NCBI RefSeq assembly: GCF_000757905.1
Contig: NZ_JRLH01000006.1
DNA from: Arsenophonus nilaparvatae
GTDB lineage: Bacteria; Pseudomonadota; Gammaproteobacteria; Enterobacterales; Enterobacteriaceae
DNA length: 64,000 nucleotides
Strand: one strand, 5' to 3'
Position numbers and translations under genes: made by a program. This document shows positions 9,671 to 16,510 of this stretch, piece after piece (position 1 is the stretch's first letter; every line of letters starts with the position of its first letter). The notes beneath the pieces were generated by a model. The model ran no database searches, was not told the origin of the DNA, and saw nothing but the letters and a program-made list of their open reading frames with translations.

Positions 9671-10423
9671 ATGTATGTCACTTTTATCAGTCAATGCGAA
9701 AAAAAAGCGCTTACTCGTACACGTCGGGTATTAGATGCCTTTGCTGATCGAATTGGAAATAATACCTGGCAAACGGTGATTACTGAAGATGGTTTGATTA
9801 CAGTAAAAAAATTATTACGCAAAACCGCCAGCAAAAATACAGCGGTAAGCTGTCATTGGATCCGCTCAAGACAGCGCAGCGAACTACTTTGGATTATTGG
9901 CAATCGTAATAAATTCAATCTGCAAGGAATAGTACCCGTTAATACCACACAAAAAGAGATTTTTATGGATATTGCAATCAACAAAGTAAAAAAAGATGAA
10001 TATTATGCCAATACACAATTACAACCTCTAGCAGAACACTCTTTTGCCGTCGGTTATATTGCACAGCAATTATTTAAACAACTGGTTGATAACAATGAAT
10101 ATAGTAACTTATCAAAGGTTGTTTATTTAGCTGGCTGTTTACATGACATTGGCAAATTAGATCCTCTTTTTCAGCAATGGGTTAAAAAAGGTAAACAAAA
10201 AGATCCTACTGACGACGGCCAACATATCGATGTCAGATTTACTTTTGAAAAACATCCAAGACACAACGAAATTTCTTTATTGATTTTTAACGTATTAGAA
10301 CCACAAATCATCGGTTTATATAATCATCAAAAAGAAAACTTACACCATGTTATTTATTGGCATCACGCCAAACCCTATAGAGCAAAAGGTGGTTTTGACA
10401 GCCTGACGTTCACTGCCGCATAG
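9671..10423 (+). pseudogene. cas3: Truncated Cas2-Cas3 fusion of type I-F (Cas2 and HD parts only)
   Basis: 250 residues remain of a protein that is normally about 1,050-1,100. Residues 1 to about 95 form the Cas2-like domain (MYVTFISQCEKKALTRTRRVLDA onward, TWQTVITEDGL). Residues about 100-240 are the HD nuclease domain, with EHSFAVG, LHDIGKLD, KHPRHNEIS and YWHHAKPYR supplying the metal-binding His/Asp residues. The reading frame then enters a CRISPR repeat: the last codons (DSLTFTAA) are read from the repeat itself and stop within it. The superfamily 2 helicase and everything expected downstream (csy1-csy4) are missing, consistent with one deletion from within cas3 into the array. Confidence 0.9.
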
Positions 10424-10495
10424 GCAGCTTAGAAGTTTATTCTTTCGCTTACAAGATGCTGTAAACTGTTCACTGCCACACAGGTAGTTAAATAA
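10408..10495 (+). CRISPR. Remnant type I-F CRISPR array: two repeats, one 32-nt spacer
   Basis: The repeat at 10408-10435 is 28 bases, beginning GTTCACTGCCGCATAGGCAG, and carries the I-F palindrome CTGCCG..AGGCAG-type stem. The spacer at 10436-10467 is exactly 32 bases, the standard I-F length. The second repeat, 10468-10495, keeps GTTCACTGCCACACAGG but diverges at its 3' end, as terminal repeats do. The array therefore looks like the distal end of a once longer array, fused to the truncated cas2-3. No leader is present on the side facing cas3. Confidence 0.88.
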
Positions 10496-10580
10496 ATATA
10501 AATAAAATATTTATATATCAATTAGTTAATTTATTTATAGTTTATTTTATATACGCATTTACAAGATAAAACATGAATTT

Positions 10581-10630
10581 ACACTCACTATAAATCAACA
10601 AGTTACGTTGAATAGTGAGTGTATTTTTTT
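10581..10630 (+). terminator. Intrinsic terminator after the CRISPR remnant
   Basis: Stem ACACTCACTA (10581-10590) with TAGTGAGTGT (10613-10622), an inner CAAC/GTTG helix, then seven T residues at 10624-10630. It would end transcription coming through cas1-cas3-array before the next unit. Confidence 0.75.
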
Positions 10631-10709
10631 GTGGAAATGTCGCTGACTGAAAGGACGGCAATCCTAAAAGCCAGCTAACCTCAACCCTAGACAAAGTAGG
10701 ATCAAGGCT

Positions 10710-10769
10710 ATGAAAAAGTCTATTACCGTTATACACGTCTGTAAAGTTTTAACGGGAGCTAAAGTATGA
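10710..10769 (+). CDS. 19-residue upstream ORF coupled to the HTH gene
   Basis: The frame reads MKKSITVIHVCKVLTGAKV and starts at an ATG preceded by AGGA with eight bases of spacing (10699-10702). Its TGA stop (10767-10769) overlaps the ATG of the next gene in an ATGA arrangement, the classic geometry for translational coupling. It is therefore a plausible leader peptide or coupling ORF for the downstream regulator. The peptide itself is not recognised. A further 13-codon frame (MSLTERTAILKAS, 10637-10678) lies just upstream, without a clear ribosome site. Confidence 0.45.
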   Translation: MKKSITVIHVCKVLTGAKV

Positions 10770-11050
10770 AAGCTCTCACAGATCAACAATTAGAAATCTA
10801 TAAAGAAGTATTCCCAGAATTAACCAAAGACCAAATTCAAATTGCGGTTCTATTAGCCATAGGAGTTCCAGAAAAAAACATTGCTGATATGCGTTATGTG
10901 ACGCATGACACAATTAAGAAAACTATTTTACTCATCAGGAAAAAGTATGACGTTGAGTCAAAATCATCGTTACTATCTGTTTTTCAAGTAAAAATATTCC
11001 ATTATTTTCTAATGACATACCATGTATTAACTAATGCTGCAATACCCTAA
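10766..11050 (+). CDS. Short LuxR-type helix-turn-helix regulator
   Basis: 94 residues with no sensor domain. Residues about 2-65 resemble the LuxR/GerE C-terminal DNA-binding domain: LTKDQIQIAVLLAIGVPEKNIADMRYVTHDTIKKTILLIRKKYDV follows the pattern of a recognition helix (here THDTIKKTILLIRKKY) and the usual LAIG..eKnIA turn. GGAG lies at 10755-10758, eight bases before the ATG, and the start also overlaps the stop of a 19-codon ORF. Such stand-alone HTH proteins are common on plasmids and phages. The target is unknown, and the C-terminal 25 residues are hydrophobic and unusual for the family. Confidence 0.7.
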   Translation: MKALTDQQLEIYKEVFPELTKDQIQIAVLLAIGVPEKNIADMRYVTHDTIKKTILLIRKKYDVESKSSLLSVFQVKIFHYFLMTYHVLTNAAIP

Positions 11051-11160
11051 TTTAGGGAATTAACAATATTTAACTTATGGTGGATAATATTCTCATTGAC
11101 GCCAAGTTATTATTTATACATTACAACTACATGCAGATATCCCAACACCAGGGAAAACTA

Positions 11161-11184
11161 AACCAGCCGAAGAGCTGGTTTTTT
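11161..11184 (+). terminator. Intrinsic terminator
   Basis: Stem AACCAGC (11161-11167) with GCTGGTT (11174-11180), loop CGAAGA, followed by a T-run to 11184. It would end the HTH gene transcript and separate it from the toxin-antitoxin pair. Confidence 0.8.
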
Positions 11185-11280
11185 ATTTTATGTCATCAAA
11201 GATAAAACAAGTTGAAGTTGTATTATTTACAATATGAGATTATCATAAAAATAGTTTACATTTTGTTAAGAGGCTAAATT

Positions 11281-11460
11281 ATGGGTCACGCATTGAAAAA
11301 AGCATTTCGCTTGTCAATACCTGAACGTGACAAAAGCAGAATTGCCAATCCTAAACCTGTGATTGCTCCCGACTGCTCTCATACTGATCAAATTGCCAAA
11401 GCTTTTGAATTTGGCTTTGTTAGATATGAAATGAATATGAAGGAACTTTCAAAGGTATAA
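11281..11460 (+). CDS. 59-aa putative antitoxin or partner of the Doc toxin
   Basis: A 59-codon frame, MGHALKKAFRLSIPERDKSR onward, ends at a TAA directly before the ATG of the Doc-family gene. It has a fair ribosome site (AAGAGG, about eight bases upstream). The sequence is basic at the N-terminus and ends in a segment that looks helical (AFEFGFVRYEMNMKELSKV), where antitoxins often carry the toxin-binding part. It does not look like Phd, the usual Doc antitoxin, and I do not recognise the family. The antitoxin role is inferred from size, order and zero spacing. Confidence 0.6.
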   Translation: MGHALKKAFRLSIPERDKSRIANPKPVIAPDCSHTDQIAKAFEFGFVRYEMNMKELSKV

Positions 11461-11934
11461 ATGATGCCATTTTCTTTTGGTGAAACAGTTGATGGCATCA
11501 GATACTTATCTGTTGATGATATTATATACATAAATAAAAGACTAATAGAATCTCAAACTCCCAATGAACCTATTAAGATTATCAATAAAAACTCTCTAGG
11601 ATCATCCCAATCTAGGCCTTCTCTAGTTAGGTACTACGAGCAGACTAATGATATGTTTGTTTTATCAGCTGCTTTGATAGAAAGCCTAATTCAAAATCAC
11701 CCATTTGCTAATGCAAATAAACGTACTGCTTTGATGTCAGGATATGTATTTTTGCTGATCAATGGTTATGAATTAACGGCTCCAGGTTCTGAAATAGTTG
11801 AAATGGCTTGCGGGTTAGCTCAAAAATACTATTCATCTCAAGAACTTGAAAATTGGTTATGTTATTGGTCTCGTTCGTATGATGTAATGGATCTGTGCAA
11901 TCTTTCTATTAATGATTTGATATCATCAAATTAA
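11461..11934 (+). CDS. Doc-family (Fic fold) toxin, death-on-curing
   Basis: 157 residues. The Doc/Fic motif HPFANANKR is at residues 80-88, followed by TALMSGYVFLLINGY as in Doc proteins, and the N-terminus contains the family's YLSVDDIIYINKRLIE helix. Doc is known to phosphorylate elongation factor Tu, while Fic relatives AMPylate targets. The short motif with NANKR in place of the Fic GNGR suggests the Doc type. The gene starts immediately after the stop of the 59-aa ORF, the order antitoxin-toxin typical of these modules. The catalytic motif appears intact. Two ATGs are adjacent (MM), and the first was taken. Confidence 0.85.
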   Translation: MMPFSFGETVDGIRYLSVDDIIYINKRLIESQTPNEPIKIINKNSLGSSQSRPSLVRYYEQTNDMFVLSAALIESLIQNHPFANANKRTALMSGYVFLLINGYELTAPGSEIVEMACGLAQKYYSSQELENWLCYWSRSYDVMDLCNLSINDLISSN

Positions 11935-12552
11935 TAAAACACTTTATCTATGATTTTTTATTTCACAAATTAGCTAACCGGAAATAACCAATAAAATAAG
12001 AAAATATCTTTATTTTTCAATAGAGAATACTAACCGGATTTGATAATATTTTAGTGTCTCCTGCGTTAGTTATTTGATAACTAATGACAGGCATTAAGAC
12101 TACTCTAAGGTGCGACCATTGTAGCCAGCGTGACATATAGCGATTGCAAGCTTAGTCAACGCTGAGAATAAGCCCCATTATTGGGGCTTTTGCTTATTAT
12201 TCATTTCACGTTTTAAAAGCACATCTATGATAGGCGGGTTAATCCCCATAAAATCCATTCAACTAATTGATATAAATAGATTTATAACCGGCGGGTTATA
12301 GAATATTTTTATCGCTAGCAATATTTAAAATTATTTCTTAGAGGATTGTGAGCTGATCCATAAAAAATAACCTTAATTAGTTGATATTATTGTATTTATA
12401 CCATGTGAGCTACATGAATAAATATACTATACCAAAATAATTTTAGTATTAATCACATCAAGATCTCATCATTAAAAAAGCAATCTTTTAATTTGGTTTT
12501 ATTTTAGTTATTATCTGAGATAAATTTTTATCTTTTAATTACGGTATTAAAA
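11935..12552. other. Intergenic region with a dyad and a GC-richer segment
   Basis: No ORF is credible. It contains an 8-bp dyad, TTAGTTAT-TTG-ATAACTAA (12066-12084), then a GC-richer stretch at about 12105-12170 that leads straight into a strong intrinsic terminator. This would fit the 3' end of a small RNA, but no promoter could be pinned down. GGCGGGTTA occurs twice, near 12233 and 12292. The rest is AT-rich sequence upstream of the methyltransferase. Confidence 0.4.
12171..12192 (+). terminator. Intrinsic terminator
   Basis: Stem AGCCCC (12171-12176) with GGGGCT (12183-12188), loop ATTATT, then TTTTG. It lies some 240 bases beyond the Doc gene and directly after a GC-richer unannotated segment. 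Confidence 0.75.
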
Positions 12553-13236
12553 ATGAATAATAAATTTATTGATGATGTTATTGAATGGGATGTCAACAAT
12601 TGGAAAGAGTGCTTAAGTTATTGGACAAAAAATAGCCATATTGATATTAATAATTCCTCAGTATTAGAGTTAGGTGGTAGAAATGGTGGTTTATCATTGT
12701 GGGCTGCAATGAATGGAGCTAATGTTATATGTTCAGATAAAGATGGCCCTACTAATGATGCCAAACGAAAGCATAAAAAATATAATGTTAATCACCTAAT
12801 ACAATATAAAAAAGTAAATGCACTAAAAATTCCATACGAAAATGAACTAGATGTCATTATGTCAAAATCTATATTGGGAGCTCTTGGTTATGATAATAAT
12901 ATTACTAACCAAAAAATTGCTATATCTGAAATATATCGTACGTTAAGAAAAGGTGGTGAATTTTGGTTTATAGAAAATCTTATTGCATCACCATTTCATC
13001 AATTGATGAGAAAAAAATTTATAAAATGGGGGGATAACTGGAGATATGTTTCAATAAATGAAATGATGTTATTTTTAAATCAATTCTCATCTGTAAAATA
13101 TAAAACATTTGGGATTACTTCATGTTTTGGTAGAAATGAAAAGCAAAGAAAAATGTTAAGTAAACTTGATAAATTAATATTAAAAATAACACCAAAAAAT
13201 TGGAAATATATTATTTTAGGAGTTGCTACTAAGTAA
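12553..13236 (+). CDS. Class I SAM-dependent methyltransferase
   Basis: 227 residues with a Rossmann methyltransferase core. Motif I is VLELGGRNGGLSLWAA (about residues 37-52). An acidic residue ends the next strand in VICSDKDGP, LDVIMSKSILGALG corresponds to motif IV, and SEIYRTLRKGGEFWFIEN to motifs V-VI. The substrate cannot be inferred. The layout with a post-core helix and basic C-terminus resembles methyltransferases of lipid or polyketide-type small molecules, but this is weak. No clear ribosome site precedes the ATG. The gene is very AT-rich, more than the core genes in the window, which suggests recent acquisition. Confidence 0.75.
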   Translation: MNNKFIDDVIEWDVNNWKECLSYWTKNSHIDINNSSVLELGGRNGGLSLWAAMNGANVICSDKDGPTNDAKRKHKKYNVNHLIQYKKVNALKIPYENELDVIMSKSILGALGYDNNITNQKIAISEIYRTLRKGGEFWFIENLIASPFHQLMRKKFIKWGDNWRYVSINEMMLFLNQFSSVKYKTFGITSCFGRNEKQRKMLSKLDKLILKITPKNWKYIILGVATK

Positions 13237-13242
13237 AATAAA

Positions 13243-13971
13243 TTATCCAATTACAGTTTCTACTCCAGGAATTGTAATTTTATCTCCACCATATAAATTT
13301 ATTCCTGTCTTATTTAAGATAGATATTTTGTTTCCAGAAATTTGTTGAATATTAATTGCTGCATCTGAATTTTTTTCTGATTCTAATATAGAATTTGTAA
13401 TATCTATTGCAAGTCTTGCAATAGATCTTCTGTTTCTTAAAGTAAACAAGACTCCAGTACTAGATGTTGTTTTTATTTTTAAGTTTGATAAATTTAATAT
13501 TCCGTTTATGTATGTATTTATTGTTAATGAGTTACTATTCCAACCCATATCAATAACTCCCCTGCCATCATTAAGTGCTGCAAATGATTCTATTATAGAA
13601 CCTTCAGGCTATGCATTATTGAAGTTATTTCTGCAAAATAAACAACCTGATGTGAGATATTGACAGGATGGTTACAAATATAGCTATTTTCTACTTTATT
13701 ATTATGTCCACCAATATTGACACCGGTAATATATCCAGAAAAAGATGAAAATTCAGTATTTCCATGAAAATCACAAGCATTATCTATCAGTGAAGTGAAC
13801 TTTCCGGCATGATGACAATTATAAGTAACTATAGGAATTAGTGTAGAAATTGTACCTCCTCCGTGAGAAACTGCATGTCTATTCCCATGAAATTCTCCAC
13901 TTAAATTTATATTTTCACTATTAGCTATAGAAACTCCATATTCTCCTCCTACCGTTTCGCACGATTATCTG
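13243..13971 (-). pseudogene. Broken beta-helix (tailspike or pectate-lyase-like) gene
   Basis: Two open segments in different frames make one protein-like sequence. The 5' segment, about 13610-13971, reads GGEYGVSIANSENINLSGEF and continues through FHGNTEFSSFSGYITGVNIG. The 3' segment, 13243 to about 13608, contains SIIESFAALNDGRGVIDMG and then LTINTYINGILNLSNLKIKT. The repeated N-x-x-I/L and G-turn pattern is that of right-handed parallel beta-helix proteins such as phage tailspikes or exported polysaccharide-binding proteins. The frame is lost near 13608, and the 5' segment has no start codon, opening after a stop. No function is expected. The gene to its left is convergent, seven bases away. 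Confidence 0.6.
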
Positions 13972-14023
13972 TTACACAACCAAACAGAACACATACAAAA
14001 ACGTAAACAATCAGCTTATTCAT
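13949..14023 (-). CDS. 24-residue lipoprotein signal stub
   Basis: An ATG with GGGA seven bases upstream opens a short frame that encodes a textbook lipoprotein signal, with lipobox LFGC at residues 13-16, then stops after eight more residues. It may be a tiny lipoprotein, or the surviving 5' end of a gene that was joined to the broken beta-helix sequence beside it. Confidence 0.35.
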   Translation of the reverse strand: MNKLIVYVFVCVLFGCVTDNRAKR

Positions 14024-14044
14024 TGTTATATCCCTTTGAGAAAT

Positions 14045-14404
14045 TCATCTGTTGTGGGAACCACGGCCCGACCGTATTTCATTTCCTCTGAAGTGGTTAA
14101 AAGGCTTATCACCACGTTCAGGAAATGCACCATGGTAGCCATGATAGGGATCAAAACGGTTATCTACATGACCACGAAAGTGACGAGAGCCGTGGAACCA
14201 GGGGCCGGCACCAATAAATACACCATCGACAAACCATTCGGGACCATAATAGCCATAAGGCGCACAATAATAGGGTTTGTAATCGTAATAACCGTACGGG
14301 CAGGCAGGTTCTGAACCTACTTCAACAATCACTTCTGCTGATATTTGAGTAGAAAACAATAGAGTAATAAATAAAATAGGAAAAAATGTGATTTTCTTTA
14401 TCAT
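14045..14404 (-). CDS. Secreted Tyr/Gly/His-rich small protein, function unknown
   Basis: 119 residues with a clear signal peptide (residues 1-23, ending ISA). The mature part is rich in aromatic residues, glycine and histidine: CPYGYYDYKPYYCAPYGYYG with two cysteines, GPEWFVDGVFIGAGPWFHG, and HVDNRFDPYHGYHG. This pattern is shared by a family of small exported proteins of unknown function found in several proteobacteria. The histidines and cysteines could bind metal, but this is a guess. It is the last in a minus-strand pair with the 96-aa gene about 100 bases upstream. Confidence 0.65.
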   Translation of the reverse strand: MIKKITFFPILFITLLFSTQISAEVIVEVGSEPACPYGYYDYKPYYCAPYGYYGPEWFVDGVFIGAGPWFHGSRHFRGHVDNRFDPYHGYHGAFPERGDKPFNHFRGNEIRSGRGSHNR

Positions 14405-14506
14405 AGCTAGTTTCTCACCTCAAAAAGCAGATAGGCTGATAACTTAATCTGTTTATCCACTCTATAATTAGATTTGGCTAATTTTAGAGCAGAATGGGTT
14501 TAAAGC

Positions 14507-14797
14507 TTATTTTTTGAAAATTTCAAGATCAATATTTTGATAGTTTGTTTGATTACCTGTTTTATCAATAACGCGATAATAACAATTATCTGCTTGTACC
14601 CCACTGATTTGTTGGCATTTCTTATCTACTTCTTTCAACAATTGTGCATGATTTCCAATAGGTAAACCTGACTGCTGAAAGGACAGCTCACCTATCTTTG
14701 TATAGCCAGAAGATTCTTCAGTTGTGATCTCCTTTGCAGCAAAAGAGGTGGTGGAAAACAGGACGGAAACAACCAGTATTGATAGCATAAATTTCAT
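14507..14797 (-). CDS. Small exported protein, DUF1471 (YdgH/BhsA/McbA)-like
   Basis: 96 residues. A signal peptide covers residues 1-20 (ending SFA), and the mature chain begins AKEITTEESSGYTKIGELSF, typical of the DUF1471 family of small periplasmic stress proteins of enterics (YhcN, BhsA, McbA). The family's later part normally carries KADEKGA.YY.I; here KKCQQISGVQADNCYYRVID fits only loosely and has a cysteine pair. Members respond to stress and influence biofilm. The exact relative cannot be named. Confidence 0.6.
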   Translation of the reverse strand: MKFMLSILVVSVLFSTTSFAAKEITTEESSGYTKIGELSFQQSGLPIGNHAQLLKEVDKKCQQISGVQADNCYYRVIDKTGNQTNYQNIDLEIFKK

Positions 14798-15367
14798 TTT
14801 ATCTTTCTATCCTTATCATGAAAATAATGAGCAATTTATTTAAATTGTTTTATTGTAACCACTAAAGGGTTAGCATAGATTTACGGGAAGTCAAAATGAT
14901 TAGTAACAATAAAAGAGCTCCGTTAGAGAAACAAAATATTATCCGTTAAACATATATTTCAATCAGTGCTGAATTTTTGGCTACCGCAAACCGTTGTTTT
15001 AATCGCTTACAGAGTAAATCACGGACAAATTCGGCAACTACTTAAATAACTAATCGGTTTATAAATTTGTCATTGGTTATCTTTACCAGAGAGATTTTGT
15101 TACCAAGTGCCGATGAAATAATTTATTAATCTGCATAGTAATAGTATGAATATAATTATTTTTTGATATTACTATTATTTTTTATAACAGATAGTGGAGC
15201 CCTTTTCAGACGTTGGATTTTTTGCCAAGATAATTGACAACATTTAGCTAGAGAACACTGGAAATAATACCGAGTACGCTCACCTTCTAAACCGAGATGG
15301 ATAAATTCAATATTGTGAGTAATAATTACATAATAAAATATTAAGATATGAAAGTGATTAATTATTT
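14798..15367. other. Intergenic region with a possible decayed coding segment
   Basis: On the minus strand one frame is open from about 15353 to 15165 without a start codon, and contains HLGLEGERTRYYFQCSLAKC followed by CQLSWQKIQRL. This looks like real protein sequence rather than random AT-rich DNA. Another minus-strand fragment near 15000-15070 reads AEFVRDLLCKRLKQRFAVAK. Both look like relics of lost genes; their families are not recognised. Confidence 0.35.
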
Positions 15368-16297
15368 ATGACGAATAATCATTTAGATAATAAAGATGCT
15401 AATACATTACATTATAATGATGGCTATATTATTCATATTGCAAATCCAACCGTTCAGGATATTGACTCGATAGCAAAAAAAACAAATATTTCGACGCAAA
15501 ATATCAATAAAGCACTGGCTAACAAAGATAGAGCGAGAATTGATTTAAGGGATAATTACATTTTTACTATCTTTAATTCGCCAATAAAAATCGGTAATAA
15601 CTCATTCTCAATTAGCCCAATTTGTATTTTTTTAACTAAAAAAAATATTGCTATTATTTCATATGATAAAGTGAATGCATTGAAATACCTAGAGACTATT
15701 GATTATAAAAAAATGACTGGTATAAATGTATTGCTGGCATTGATGTATAATATCGCTAGTGAATTTAATGCCATCACAAAATTAATCATTAATAAATTTG
15801 AAAGTTTAGAAATTGAATTATTAACCTCTACCAAAAATGAAGATGTTATCAGCATAATGGATATACAACGAAGTCTGGTCTTTTTTTCAATGTCATTACA
15901 TTCGAATGATTTGGCTATAATGAGAATTATTAAAATAAAAGACAATGCTTGTTATAAAGCTTCTTATTTCGATGAAATTGATGAAGAAATATTAGATGAC
16001 GTTTATACTGAAAATAAACAGACAATTGAAATAGTAGCAACCTATTCAAGAATAATTACCGATATGATGAATACGGTTGCTTCAACGATAGCCAATAATC
16101 AAAATAAATTTCTTAAGTTTCTGGCTACCATTACCATACTATTAACTATCCCGATGATTTTTTCTAGTTTTTGGGGAATGAATGTTAAAGTCCCTTTTGA
16201 AGGCGAAGTGATAGGCTTTATTATTGTATTAACAGTTTCCCTACTGACGACATTGTTAGCAATCATCTATTTATGGATCAAAAAAATCCTTATCTAA
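15368..16297 (+). CDS. CorA-family divalent metal ion transporter
   Basis: 309 residues. A long soluble N-terminal domain (about residues 1-245, ending in the long helix that lines the CorA funnel) is followed by two transmembrane helices, about 248-268 and 280-303. The signature between them is WGMNV, in IFSSFWGMNVKVPFEGE; GMN is the selectivity motif of CorA channels for Mg2+, Co2+ or Zn2+. It is clearly diverged from the housekeeping enteric CorA, for example in its short loop, so it is probably a paralogue. It is a monocistronic unit, and the start lacks a strong ribosome site. Confidence 0.85.
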   Translation: MTNNHLDNKDANTLHYNDGYIIHIANPTVQDIDSIAKKTNISTQNINKALANKDRARIDLRDNYIFTIFNSPIKIGNNSFSISPICIFLTKKNIAIISYDKVNALKYLETIDYKKMTGINVLLALMYNIASEFNAITKLIINKFESLEIELLTSTKNEDVISIMDIQRSLVFFSMSLHSNDLAIMRIIKIKDNACYKASYFDEIDEEILDDVYTENKQTIEIVATYSRIITDMMNTVASTIANNQNKFLKFLATITILLTIPMIFSSFWGMNVKVPFEGEVIGFIIVLTVSLLTTLLAIIYLWIKKILI

Positions 16298-16468
16298 GTT
16301 TAATACTCCCTTGCTCACACTCAGATAGCTTGTTAGTTACTAGAAAAATTAACCCGATAAGCTTTGCAGGAAATAGCTAAATATGTAAACAATACATTCA
16401 TTCACTATTCTGCTCTACCAATTGTGTTTTATTCGCAGCAAATTAGTTGAATAAATGCAGCTTGTTGT

Positions 16469-16505
16469 ACTATCTCAGGGAAGGATTTTCTTCCCCGAGA
16501 TGGTA
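16469..16505. terminator. Strong hairpin between corA-like and tccC genes
   Basis: Long imperfect stem TACTATCTC-GGGAAG / CTTCCC-GAGATGGTA around a loop near 16485-16489. It sits where two convergent genes end. A T-run is lacking on both sides, so termination is probable but not assured. Confidence 0.5.
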
Positions 16506-16510
16506 ATTAT

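Noticed and set aside
10542..10736. 64-codon minus-strand ORF beside the CRISPR remnant
   Set aside because: It runs through the terminator hairpin and the leader of the HTH gene; no ribosome site and no protein-like pattern.
14036..14314. 92-codon plus-strand ORF
   Set aside because: It is antisense to the Tyr/Gly/His-rich secreted protein, whose signal peptide and composition are much more convincing.
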